Below, piece by piece: positions 9,968 through 21,014 of a stretch of DNA of 64,000 nt (the stretch's first letter is position 1; the number at the start of each line of letters is the position of its first letter). The notes beneath the pieces were generated by a model. The model was not told the DNA's origin. It saw nothing but the letters and a program-made list of their open reading frames with translations, and ran no database searches. The translations under genes were made by a program, and so were the position numbers. Origin of the DNA: Molanna angustata. Lineage: Eukaryota; Arthropoda; Insecta; Trichoptera; Molannidae. The stretch lies in assembly GCA_963576475.1 (NCBI GenBank), contig OY754970.1, positions 42,641,147-42,705,146 of the forward strand. Direction: 5' to 3'.

Positions 9968-12370
9968 AGAAAAAAAAAAACGAGTGGATTGTGGCCAATG
10001 GTAAACTCCTCATTAACAAGTCACTCTATTAAGTACCTACTTATTCAAATTTTGTATGGAAAATATGCAGCATTTTCATGAAATGAGTTTTATTACATTA
10101 TTTTTTATTTAAATACTTTATTAGGTACGTAAAACTTTATAATTCTTCAATGCCATTTTATGAAAGTGATGTGTCTTTTTACCAATTTGAAATAAAAAAT
10201 ACAAATTTCAAGTTTCAAGCCACTTTGAAATATTTGACAGATAAAAAAATGAGAAGCACTATTCAGATATCCTTTAAAATCTAATGGGGTCTAAGCGAGT
10301 ATTAGACATAGGTACTTACATATTTGCAAAATTTGAAAAGAATCGGACGAGTCTATACCTAATCGATAAAGTAAAATAAACACACCGCACCGTATATAGC
10401 ATACAGTTGGTACACAGCACCCACACACAGATACATTGTGATGAAAGTTTCAGAATACTATCTCAGCATGATACTAGTTGATAATCTGCAATTATAAAAT
10501 AGCCTCAAAAACTGCGAAATCATAACTTCCCAATATATCCGCTTGGGTTAGTGATGAGTAAAAATATATACCTACCTACCTAGTGCCAAAGATTTGAATA
10601 AATCAACACCAAGTAAAACTTCATACAATAACGAAAAGTTATATTTTTATCGAAGAATGGTAGGATATTATAATACTTTAGATTAACCAAATTGTGCCTA
10701 CCTATATAGGTGTAGGTATGTAGAGTGAGATATGGTCCGTCCACCCACGGCACGCGCCACCATCAACAGCTGAACTGAACCGTCATCCATATTTAGAGAC
10801 CTTTCTAATTTGTGACGTCACAAGTCAAGGTGGCTGCAGTATATTGTATGTAGCTCTCACATCAAGTTGCCATTATATACCTACTACATATATACATAGG
10901 TACCTACCTACTCTAGTAATGATCATAATATGCACAATACCAACTGTTGCAGACATAATACATTCCTATTATACGTCAACTTGGACGTCAATTCTGCAGT
11001 ATCAGTACCTAGACTATACCAACTTGTGACGTCACATCTTGTCTCTCATATGTTGACATCATTTACATTCATTAAGGTCACACACTATTAGTTATAATGA
11101 TGACAATATATGGCAAATTCTTAACTGTTTTTCCTTTCCTTGCGAAGACTTAAATGGAAACTGTCTCGAGAGATAAACAACTATTCGAATGGTAAAAAAT
11201 TTTTTCGGTCGATTCGAAACTGGTCGTGTCAAATAACCCAATCGTGGTTAAAACGATGGGATTTTGAAACAAAATTGTTAAATATTATTAATAATTAAAT
11301 CAGACGACGTGTTGCAGCAGAAGTCGAACGAAGCGAGCAGCAAACTGAACCTATAGACACCCAATGTATGGCTCATAGCCGCATCAGTGCAGACTCAAGT
11401 CCAGAAGAAGCTTCCTGGAGATGACCGCCCCTATAGTTGCCACCCCCCCCCCCCCGAGGCCCGAAGGCTGTCACTGAGGCGTGATATTGTCGAACGCACG
11501 CAGCATCAGAACCCGCGGAGAACGTGTCAGTGGGACACAACCTGCCTTATCCAACATGGAGAGCGCTCAATAGGCTCAGAACGGGTGTCTTCTGCTGTTA
11601 CAGTGACCTCAAGAAATGGGGTTACAGAGAGGAAAACATCTGCGAGTGTGGCGCCAGACATGACAACGTGCACTTACACAAATGGAATCCGGGTGGCCGA
11701 ATATTGGGGGCTACGGATATGATGGTGTTCCGGACACGGAAATTAAGTAAGTAATAATTAAATATATACTTACCTACCTAAATCTTTTTAATCCTCACTA
11801 TCCTAAGAGGATAAGAGGGAAGTTATGATTTTGCAATTTTTAAGGTTATTTTTTATTGCAGATAATCAGTTAGTAGGTACCATACTGAGATTGTATTCTG
11901 AAAGTTTCATCACGATGTATGTGTGTGCGCTGTGTACTATGCACGGCGTGTTTATTCTATTTAATCGATTATAGACTTAATGAGTACTCATTCGATTCTT
12001 TTCAAATTTTGCAAATTAGTATAGGTAGGTATCTAATACTCGCTTATCCCCCCTTAGATTTTTGTTGGATATCTGATAAGTGCTTCTCAATTTTTTTAAC
12101 TGTCAAATATTTCAAAGTAGGTACCTAACCCCAAGCTCGGGAAATTTAAAAATTGATATTTTTATTTTCATATTGCTAAAAAGGCACATCACTGTCGTAA
12201 AATAACAATGAAGAATTATCAAGTTTTAATAGTAAAATACTTCAAATCAAAAATAATTTAACACACTCATTTCATGAAAATGCTGAAAATTTTCCATAGA
12301 AAATTTGAATAGTTTGTGGAGTCACTTGGTAGTTAGGAGTATAGAGTTGGCCACAACTCACCTTTTTCAT
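9968..12370. mobile_element. Long terminal inverted repeat pair (~450 bp arms) around a 1.4-kb core
   Basis: Sequence 9968-10500 reads as the reverse complement of 11850-12370 at good but imperfect identity. Shared words include GCATTTTCATGAAATGAG, GAAATATTTGACAG, TTTGCAAAATTTGAAAAG and GATGAAAGTTTCAGA. The core holds two TGACGTCAC words and a LINE tail (11330-11740). It could be a large MITE or foldback element, or two inverted copies of one repeat. Related single arms appear at 34960-35110 and 35770-36010. No transposase is visible. Confidence 0.65.
11330..11740 (+). pseudogene. Non-LTR retrotransposon ORF2 C-terminal remnant
   Basis: One frame reads WRALNRLRTGVFCCYSDLKK and then WGYREENICECGA. 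LNRLRTG...W...C.CGA is a standard ending of jockey/CR1-type ORF2 proteins before the final zinc-binding residues. A poly-C tract at about 11444-11454 and frame changes break it. It sits in the core of the inverted-repeat element. Confidence 0.65.
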
Positions 12371-13110
12371 GATACAATATTTATTGGTAAAAGCTTTTTT
12401 CAATAATATACTTTGCAACTTACATACCTTTGGCAGAACGAAAACAGGGACCACTATAACAACTAGGGTCAATACTTCAATAAAACAAAACCTATATTAA
12501 TTTATTTCATGGCCTATTATGGCAGAAACTTCGGGGTTAATATATATATTTGTTATTTTTTGATAATACGGCCCATAGAATTCATATTACTTAACAATTT
12601 TTTAAACTGTTTTTCGCAATAATATGTGTACGAATTCATATATATTTTTTGCGACATAGATTAATTGCTTATAGCATAAGATTCCGCGATTCTAGACTTA
12701 CGTAATTTTGTATAGTGAGCCCATACATACATAACTTATACTTCAGTCATAGTATAAAGGCTGATTTTTTTATATAAAAGGATACCACAGCAGGAAACAA
12801 CGATTGGATAATATGGATCCTGACTGGCGGTGGCTTTCGGAGATAACAGCCTTCAAAGACTTAAACCGAGGTGGTCTCGGTCTTACATTTACAAATGTGA
12901 CCTTGATCTTGCTCTTTCATACTCGATCGAGTCTTGGTCATGGCCTTGATAAAAAATAAATAAGTTAACATTAAAAGGACATCACTTATATAAATAAATA
13001 ATACTTAAAAAAACTTTTTAATAATTCGTTTGATACCAATTTGAATTGAATGTCTCAACCTTAGGTACATAATAAATTATAATTTTTGCAAGTAGGCCTT
13101 GAAAGTCACG
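12371..13110. other. Intron sequence with one repeated segment
   Basis: The segment 12690-12960 (GGATACCACAGCAGGAAACA, GTGGCTTTCGG, ACAGCCTTCAAAG) is repeated at 52100-52300. No gene, TIR or RT motif was seen in either copy, so the family is unknown. Confidence 0.5.
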
Positions 13111-13118
13111 AAAATTAG

Positions 13119-13296
13119 ATGGGTCGATGGCAGAGCGGTTAGCGCGCTGGGCTAGTAATCCAGTGGTCGCGAGTTCGAATCCTGCCTCGACCGGTTTCGT
13201 TCACCTATAGCACAAGCATTTATTTGCTTATTTTAGGGAACGTAGGAAGATGTATATGTACTTGTTTAACAAGAACATATTCATTCAAAAAAAAAG
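13119..13296 (+). mobile_element. SINE family A, tRNA-derived, full copy
   Basis: The head at 13122-13193 has box A-like TGGCAGAGCGGTTAGCG and box B-like AGTTCGAATCC. Its anticodon arm CTGGG-CTAGTAA-TCCAG would give AGT (Thr). The T arm is mismatched. A conserved body follows (TTTCGTTCACCTATAGCACAAGC, shortened here), with TGTATATGTACTTGTTTAAC and a poly-A tail at about 13287-13296. Copies: 51359-51550 (+), 14815-14994 (-), 27223-27391 (-), 53465-53622 (-), 60505-60570 (-, head only) and 46331-46420 (+, partial). Confidence 0.85.
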
Positions 13297-13355
13297 TAGC
13301 TGGTACTTTGGTAAACGAAAGTAAGTACTATTTTTAAATTTAAAAACCCTTTATA

Positions 13356-13765
13356 CTAGTTGCATGTAACACATGAGATCCAACTGTCGATAGCGATAGT
13401 ATGTATAGTCGAAGAATAAGTACCAAACTATAAACCCATAAATACAAATTATTTAATATTCTAAGACATTTGGTTTTCTATACAACACATGTACCTAGGT
13501 ATGTATATCAAGATAGGATAGTATGGAGGTCAGTCCTTTGATCCTAACCAATATATGAAAACAGCATGATGGTATGTATGTATGTTTGGAGATTAGTATC
13601 AAACTATTAAGTCTTCTTAGATATTGTGTGTAGGCGACTGCCATACAAATTGTATGAAGCAATATCGTCACAAAAAATTTTAAATAATGCTAATACAATG
13701 CTAATATTTTTTATAGAAAATTAAATTATCTATTTGGGGTGTTTCGGCTTTTATCGATCGTTTTT
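13356..13765 (-). mobile_element. Helitron-like element copy H1, 3' part only
   Basis: Read on the minus strand it ends with the family 3' terminus: subterminal ATCGACAGTTGGAT, hairpin CATGT-GTT-ACATG, then CTAG followed by T. The copy breaks off at about 13765, so the 5' half is missing. It closely matches the 3' parts of the full copies at 18802-19967 and 29199-30236. Confidence 0.75.
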
Positions 13766-14730
13766 GCGAGTGAATAATTACATATTATTTCCTGCTTTTG
13801 GGGGAAGAAGGCAAGGGTTTTTTTTTCATTTAGTTATTATTTATTTATTCAGCAATAAAAAAGTGAAATAAGTCCATTGTGTGATGTTACAGAATAATCA
13901 ATTCATTTCAGATTGAATGATTTGTGCAATTTATTATACAATCACATATACGAGATTATTATTAATTTTCCTTTTTATTGTTCAATGAACTCATCATTTC
14001 CTGATGCTATTGTTTATTAATGTTACTTACCTTCCTAACTATTATCACACACAACTCGATACATACATACATACATACATACCTACATAATTACATACAT
14101 TAACTACATATGTAACTGATATACAGATAGGTAAGTACCTACATAATATAATATTGTAGAAGAACAACAACAATGAACTGACATCACACGACATGCAATA
14201 TGTTGACAATTAACATACATAGGTAGGTACCTAATTAATATTATTATTCTGTACAAATGTGATTTATAACACATAAAACATTTGTGAAAGATAAGGAAGA
14301 CACTAGGTAGGTACCTACTTGTAACAAGATGCAATATTTATAAAAATCAAAAGGTGCCCCCAACCCCCTCTCAGATAGAAATTTTATTTGAAAAATTGAT
14401 ACATAGGTACATGTATGTAAATTGGTAATTAAAAATAATTCAACTATATAATAATAAATAATTTATTATAAAACTAATTATAAAATTTAAAATAATTCAC
14501 GTATAGTAAGTACAAGCACATAATATAATACAAACATATACATATGTACATGCTTAGATTAGGGAATGTATGAGGATGTACATATATGTAGGTAGGTACA
14601 TAGGTACCTACTTGTTACAATTCATTCATAAAAAAATAGATAAATATTTGTGTCAAATTTATTAGAAAAATTAGTTTGTTTTAAATAAATAATGTTTAGC
14701 AAATTTGTATGAAATATAATAAAAAATAAA
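13766..14730. other. AT-rich intron sequence with (TACA) microsatellite
   Basis: A short ATAC/TACA run lies at 14058-14100. Otherwise there are GTAGGTACC words and poly-A/T stretches. No gene seen. Confidence 0.5.
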
Positions 14731-14797
14731 TCTCTTCCCTGTTGGAAATAGAACCCAGGAAGTTAACTAGCTGATCACTAGACCACGACTGTCGACA
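14731..14797 (-). mobile_element. tRNA-like SINE head (family B-like)
   Basis: The complement of TGGAAATAGAACCCAGGAAG and CTAGACCACGA resembles a box B/box A pair in reverse. Similar heads occur at 24950-25022 and 47205-47278. It abuts the family A SINE at 14815-14994. Confidence 0.5.
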
Positions 14798-14814
14798 TAT
14801 TATATTTTTTTTGT

Positions 14815-14994
14815 TTTAAAAAAAATGAATATAATTATCCTTGTTAAACAAGTACATATACATCTTCCTACATTTCCTAAATTAAGCATAAATGCTTATG
14901 CTATAGGTGAACGAAATCGGTTGAGGCTGCAGGATTCGAACTCGCGACCACTGGATTACTAGTCCAGAGTGCTAACCGCTCTGCCATCGATCCT
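14815..14994 (-). mobile_element. SINE family A copy, reverse orientation
   Basis: The complement reads the family A head (TGGCAGAGCGGTTAGC, AGTTCGAATCC) at 14920-14994, then the body and an A-rich tail toward 14815. It diverges at a few positions from 13119-13296. Confidence 0.8.
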
Positions 14995-15639
14995 TCATAT
15001 TTATTAGGTATTATAATTTAATGACGTTAGTCAAATATTAGAACAGATAGATTTCACTATCCGTAAGTATTATACTCTTTGGATTTCACAATTAAAAATA
15101 AACAATTTCTATTTAGGTATCAATCTATTTATATGTAGGAACTATGGAGTTACGTAACTCATGAAATTAGTGATATTTCTTCTTTATCTATTTTTATTGT
15201 CATTTAATGTCCTTTTCTGTAAGTACCTACCTACATAGTAGGTATGTTATTTTGGAAGAATAATATTAATAATTATGGAGTTTAATATAAGTGGAGAGAT
15301 CTGATAGGATACGTTGAGAAGTTTTGAATACACTTCGGAACATGAAATCAATAGGTAGTGCTATTTCGAGGACATCACATAAGTTACCTACCTGCGAGTA
15401 ATGAAGTCTAGCTAAGAGAGAATTGGAATAAAATGAGAACTTTGTTCTCTTAAGGCTAGACTGGTACCTAGTCCGAATGTGGATAGTTGCATTAGCGTTT
15501 CCTATTTTTCTCAGCCAATACTGACATTATCGTCTTAAAACTAAAGGCAGGTATAAATTATCGTATCGTCTACAAGTTAACAGTTCTAGAATTTTATAAT
15601 TTGAAAATTCTCTCGATTAAAAATAATTCCAAAGTACCA

Positions 15640-17321
15640 TATCGACAAAGTTTCAAGCCAGGATACGCGAGATTTGTATGCAGGATCTATATTTTTCACG
15701 GTTTTTCCAACTTTGGAGTCAAAAATACCAACTTAGAGGCTTCGCAGCCAGTGGCGGTTGGTGACCTTTAATCTTAGAAGGGCTCAAAATTATAATTATA
15801 CCTAGAAGAGAAATTAACTTACTACAGGAATCAAAAAGCTAATATGTGACAAAATATTATTTTCGTATATTAAAATTATCTTTGTTTCCATAGTTCGTTT
15901 GTTTATCGGAAATTAAAACGTGATTATATATGCTGTATTTGGTTGGGTTTTAAATAACGTTTGTAATAAAATGCATCGATAAATTATAAAATTATTTGTG
16001 ACAGCTAATGAATTTTGATAATACAAAATTGAAAAAAAATCTTCTCCGCAAGACTGCTTTCTGATTTTGCACATTTTATGTCTAGTATCATTTTTGTGTG
16101 CAATATAATGGCTGGTATCAAATTAATTTTATTATAATACTAATGTATTTCGGATGATTTATAGTTAAAACAGTGTAATATCAATTAATGTTAGCCTCAA
16201 GGAATTGCAACTGCTAACCTAACGTTCGACCATCGCAATGTACAACAAAATATGAATGAATGAAAATATACTAACCCTTCGCGGGCACTGCCCCGTTTTG
16301 CTCTAAATCGACATACATTCAGTGTGCATGGCGAGCTGCGGCGACAGCGGACGGTCGCGTGAATTGTATGGGCTCTCCGGGCACAAGTCGACTGTTCCCG
16401 AGGAATAAAATATTTCATAGAATCTTGCTTGCTTTACAAAGCAGGTAGGTTTTAATACTTTCGTTAAATATACTACAGGCGTAAGACGGCAAATATTAAT
16501 TAGAAAAATAATGTGTTCTCAAGATTTAATGACATACATATTTTGGATTTTTTTGTTTGGGAGGGCTGAGCCCGAGAGCCCTTTAGGAAGAGCCGCCACT
16601 GTTCGCAGCATATATGTTCTAAGTACAAATTTACTCAGAATTCGGAGTAGAACATTTAGTGTGTCTGTGTGTGTCTGTATGTTCCCCCCCTTCTAACTTT
16701 TGATCCGCTCAATTTACCGAGCTCAAAATTTCAGAATATATATACCTGGATAGTTATAGGCCTACAAATCTTTTATACTCAGAATTATGAAGTTTTGTTT
16801 CATTCAGGGGTTATCAACTTTTGAATTTTTACTTCATTTTTTCCATATATCTCAACCATAAAAGCTAGAATGCTGAAAATTGGTAAGTATAAATATAGAA
16901 ATCTCAAACTTACTTTTTCAAAAAAATTCCAGTGTTTCTCAACATTTTTTAATAAGAAAAATATATTTTTATGATAAATTTATGTGTTTAACATACTTCA
17001 TACAATTTGTATTGCAGTGCAGGCCTATACCTACCTACATACTAAATTATATCTAAGATGACTTAATAGTTTGATACTTAATCTCCAAACATACATACAT
17101 ACCAACATGCTGTTTTCATATTCTGGGTAGGAAAAATAGACTGACCTCTATACTATCCTATCCTGACATACATACCTACATGTTTTATATAGAAAACAAA
17201 ATATTTTAAAATATTTATTAATTTGTGTTTATGTGATAATGTTAATAGTTTGGTACGTTTATAATTATACATACATACTATCGCTATCGATAGTTGGATC
17301 TCATGTATTACATGCAACTAG
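15640..17321 (+). mobile_element. Helitron-like element copy H2, interrupted by a hAT MITE
   Basis: From about 15640 (ATCGACAAAGTTTCAAGCC) the sequence follows the family body, breaks at 15748 for the hAT insertion, resumes at 16602, and ends with hairpin CATGT-ATT-ACATG and CTAG at 17318-17321 followed by T. The extreme 5' end is rearranged: a remnant GAGAACTTTGTTCTCTTAA lies at 15434-15452. The GT microsatellite core is reduced to about 16660-16682. Confidence 0.75.
15749..16601. mobile_element. hAT non-autonomous element (MITE) copy 1, with 8-bp target duplication
   Basis: Ends are CAGTGGCGGTTGG at the left and the complement of CAGTGGCGGCTC at the right. An exact 8-bp duplication TTCGCAGC flanks it at 15741-15748 and 16602-16609. 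TIRs starting CAGTGGCGG with 8-bp duplications are diagnostic of hAT. No transposase frame is seen in the 853 bp, so it would depend on an autonomous relative. It is inserted in Helitron-like copy H2, hence younger than it. Confidence 0.9.
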
Positions 17322-17601
17322 TTATTATTATTATTATTATCTTGTTAAATGTGTATCTGATTCAATAATGTTTATATATTATACTAGAGGTACCCACATA
17401 TTATAATTATATACCTAACAGTTCTCCACGTGGCTGATATAATTAACTTGACAGTTATAATGTCATTATGTAGGTACCTACCTAATACATACATACAGGT
17501 GAGGTAGGTAACTTTACATATAATAATATTATGCTTATCATGTCACACATTATTTATTTGGGAACAAAATTGATTGAAAAACATTCATATAATAGGCTCA
17601 C

Positions 17602-18745
17602 GAATAAATGCAGTTGAAATGAGATCGCTATTATAGAAAGCATTTGTGATAGAACGATGCATGCAGTGGCGGCTCTTCCTAAAGGGCTCTCGGGCTCAGC
17701 CCTCCCAAACACTTTTTTTCAAAAGATTCCAAAAAATGTATGTAATTAAATATTAAGAACACATTATTTTTCTAATTAATTTTTGCCGTCTAGCGCCTGT
17801 AGTATATTGAGCGAAAGTATTTAAACTTACCTGCTTTGTAAGGCAAGAAAGATTCTATGAAATATTTCATTCCTCGGGCACAGTGGACTTGTGCCCGGAG
17901 AACCGATGCAATTCACGCTATTGCCCGCTGCCGCCGCAGCTCGCCGTACACGCTGAATGTAATAGGTATGCCGATTTCGAGCAAAACGGAGCAGTGCCCG
18001 AGAAGGATTATAGTATATTTTCATTAATTCATATTTTGTTTTACATTGCGATGGTCGAACGCTTGGTAAGCAGTTGCAATTCCTTGAGGCTAACATTAAT
18101 TGATATCGTTATATTAGATAGTTTAAAGTATAAATCATCCGAAATAATATTAGTATTATTTCTTAATTAATTGATACCATAGTATTGCAAAAAAAAACAA
18201 ATATGATATTAGACATACAATGTGTAAAATCAGGAAGCAGTCTTGCGGCTGTTGCCAAAAGTTTTTTTTTTTAATTTATATGATCAAAATTTATTAGCTG
18301 TTACAAATTATTTTATAATATATCGATGCATTTTATTATAAACGTCATTAAAAACCCAACCAAATACAGCATAAATGATCTGGTTCACGTTTTAATTTCC
18401 GATAAACAAAAGAATTTTAATATACGAAAATAATATTGTGTCACATATCAGCTTTCTGATTCCTGTTGTAAGTTAATTTTTCTTCTAGGTAAAAATATAA
18501 TTTTGAGCCCTTCTAAGATTTAAGGCCACCAGCCGCCACTGGATGCATAACAGGATCAGAAATGAGGACATAAGGGAAGAACATATAATTATATTATATA
18601 TAATCTAAGGGAAAGAATGTAAAATGTAAGATAACATATTGATATTGTAAGATGTATGTATGTATTGAGATGGTTTGACTACTTAAGTTAAGAAGAATGA
18701 ATGAGGAGCGCCTGACAAAGAAAACATACCCAATACACAAATGGT
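17602..18745 (+). pseudogene. RTE-like LINE C-terminal fragment split by a hAT MITE
   Basis: Sequence 17602-17663 (GCAGTTGAAATGAGATC) and 18550-18745 (AGAAATGAGGACATAAGG, GAGATGGTTTGAC, GAATGAGGAGCGCCTGAC) align in order with the RTE-like LINE at 54548-54963. The hAT element 17664-18541 sits between them. Confidence 0.75.
17664..18541. mobile_element. hAT MITE copy 2 (inverse orientation to copy 1)
   Basis: Ends are CAGTGGCGGCTC and the complement of CAGTGGCGGCTGG. Flanking octamers are GATGCATG (17656-17663) and GATGCATA (18542-18549), 7 of 8 identical. The interior matches copy 1 in reverse, including GAGCAAAACGG and the CGCCGCAGCTCG segment. Short open frames inside are not conserved between the two copies. 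Confidence 0.88.
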
Positions 18746-18801
18746 ACAACTTGTATCTACTACCTACATATGTAGGTACCTACATCTATGCTTTGTAGAT
18801 A

Positions 18802-19540
18802 CTAGTTGCATGTAACACATGAGATCCAACTGTCGATAGCGATAGTATGTATAGTTGAAGAATAAGTACCAAACTATAAACTCATAAATACAAATAATTT
18901 AATATTTTAAGATATTTGGTTTTCTACAAAACACATGTATGTATGTCAAGATAGGATAGTATGGAGGTCAGTCCTTTGATCCTATCCAGAATATGAAAAC
19001 AGCATGATGGTATGTATGTATGTTTGGAGATTAGTATCAAACTATTAAGTCTTCTTAGATATTGTGTGTAGGCGACTGCCATACAAATTGTATGAAGCAA
19101 TTTTTATGAAAATTGTTAAAAAAAATGAGATGTGCTAATATAATGGTAATATTTTTTATATAAAAATAAATTATCTATTTGGAGTATTTCGACTTTTTTC
19201 GATATTTAAAAAAAATGGAAATATAGGCCGTTAAACTCATAAATTAATCATAAAAAAATATTTTTTTAATAAAAAATGTTTGAGAAACCCTGAGATTTCT
19301 TTGAAAAATCACATTTGAGATTTTGTATTTGTTTATGTTTATTCCAATTTTCAGCGTTTTAGCTTTTATGGTTTCTGAGATATATGGAAAAATATACCAA
19401 AAATTCAAAAGTTGATAACCCCTGACGGAAACAAAAATTCACAATTCTGAGTATTCAAGTTTTGTAGACCTATAACTGTTTATATATTCTGAAATTTTGG
19501 GCTCTGTGAATTGAGCAGATCAAAAGTTATAAAGGGACGG

Positions 19541-19571
<31 letters not shown>

Positions 19572-19615
19572 CACACACACACACACACACCCACACTCAC
19601 ACACACACACACCCA

Positions 19616-19697
<82 letters not shown>

Positions 19698-19704
19698 CAC
19701 ACAC

Positions 19705-19771
<67 letters not shown>

Positions 19772-19967
19772 CACATAAAATGTTCTACTCCGAATTCCGA
19801 GTAAATCCATGTATTGGAACATATATGCTGCGAGGCCTCTAGTTGGTGTTATTAGCATGCAAAAAGTCCACTACGCCATACAAAATTTTCCTTCGTACAC
19901 GCATCTTGGCTTAATAATGTCGATTCATTAAGAGAATTGAATTCTCATGAACGAATCGACAGTTGGA
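18802..19967 (-). mobile_element. Helitron-like element copy H3, full length, with (CA)n core
   Basis: On the minus strand it begins TCCAACTGTCGATTCG just after an A and ends ACATGCAACTAG just before a T. That is the Helitron arrangement (5' TC, 3' CTRR, A/T target, no duplication). The 5' end and the 3' subterminal region form an inverted repeat (ATCCAACTGTCGAT), and a CATGT/ACATG hairpin lies 3 nt before CTAG. There is no Rep/helicase, so it is non-autonomous. The core holds a ~228-bp (CA)n tract. Confidence 0.82.
19541..19768. repeat. (CA)n microsatellite inside Helitron-like copy H3
   Basis: About 228 bp of AC/CA dinucleotides with interspersed CCCTCA and CCCACA variants. The same position in copies H2, H4 and H5 carries shorter GT/CA runs, so the array belongs to the element. 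Confidence 0.95.
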
Positions 19968-20137
19968 TTATATTCACTCAGTTTTGTGTTTATCAAAACC
20001 CACTCATTTTTTATGTAAAATGAAGATATTATGTTCGATATAATAAAATCCATTTTACGTGTAAAATTTCTACGATATAGTTATGTATGTAGATATTAGT
20101 GAGATACCTACTATTGATACGACAATCATACCTACAT

Positions 20138-20386
<249 letters not shown>

Positions 20387-20412
20387 AACTTTTAGGTTTT
20401 CACGGGTATAAG

Positions 20413-20815
<403 letters not shown>

Positions 20816-20829
20816 ATTATTAAGTATTT

Positions 20830-20915
20830 TGGGGATAACCCGCGTCAAATTATGATTCCCGAGAGAATCAGTCGTCTGCCGACGTTTCGTCTGAATCACA
20901 TCAGACATTTTCTAA
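20830..20915 (-). other. PLE terminal structured segment (pLTR-like)
   Basis: On the minus strand it forms hairpin TCTGA-TGTGAT-TCAGA followed by CGAAACGTC. The palindrome arms have CCCGA-TGATAT-TCGGG followed by CGAAACGTC. The stems differ but stay paired, while the trailing nonamer is invariant. PLE terminal repeats are known to carry hammerhead ribozymes, and GAAA plus GTC would be part of such a core, but the CTGANGA half is not recognisable here. Confidence 0.5.
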
Positions 20916-21014
20916 AGGCGCCTTGTTAATAAATTTTCGTCTCGAGGGATAGTGCACGCACGTCCGTTCGAGTCGAAAGCTTACTACCAAGTGAAAGTTT
21001 GAAAGGAAGCCGCG

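Noticed and set aside
13122..13193. tRNA-Thr(AGT)-like gene, and the similar tRNA-like heads at 7301, 14920, 51362 and 55684
   Set aside because: All have mismatched arms and are followed by a shared non-tRNA body and A-rich tail, and they are dispersed in many copies. They are SINE heads.
16197..18170. Small proteins in the two hAT MITEs
   Set aside because: The frames are not conserved between the two copies and show no transposase motif.
19511..19804. 97-codon Thr-His repeat frame
   Set aside because: It is the (CA)n core of a Helitron-like element.
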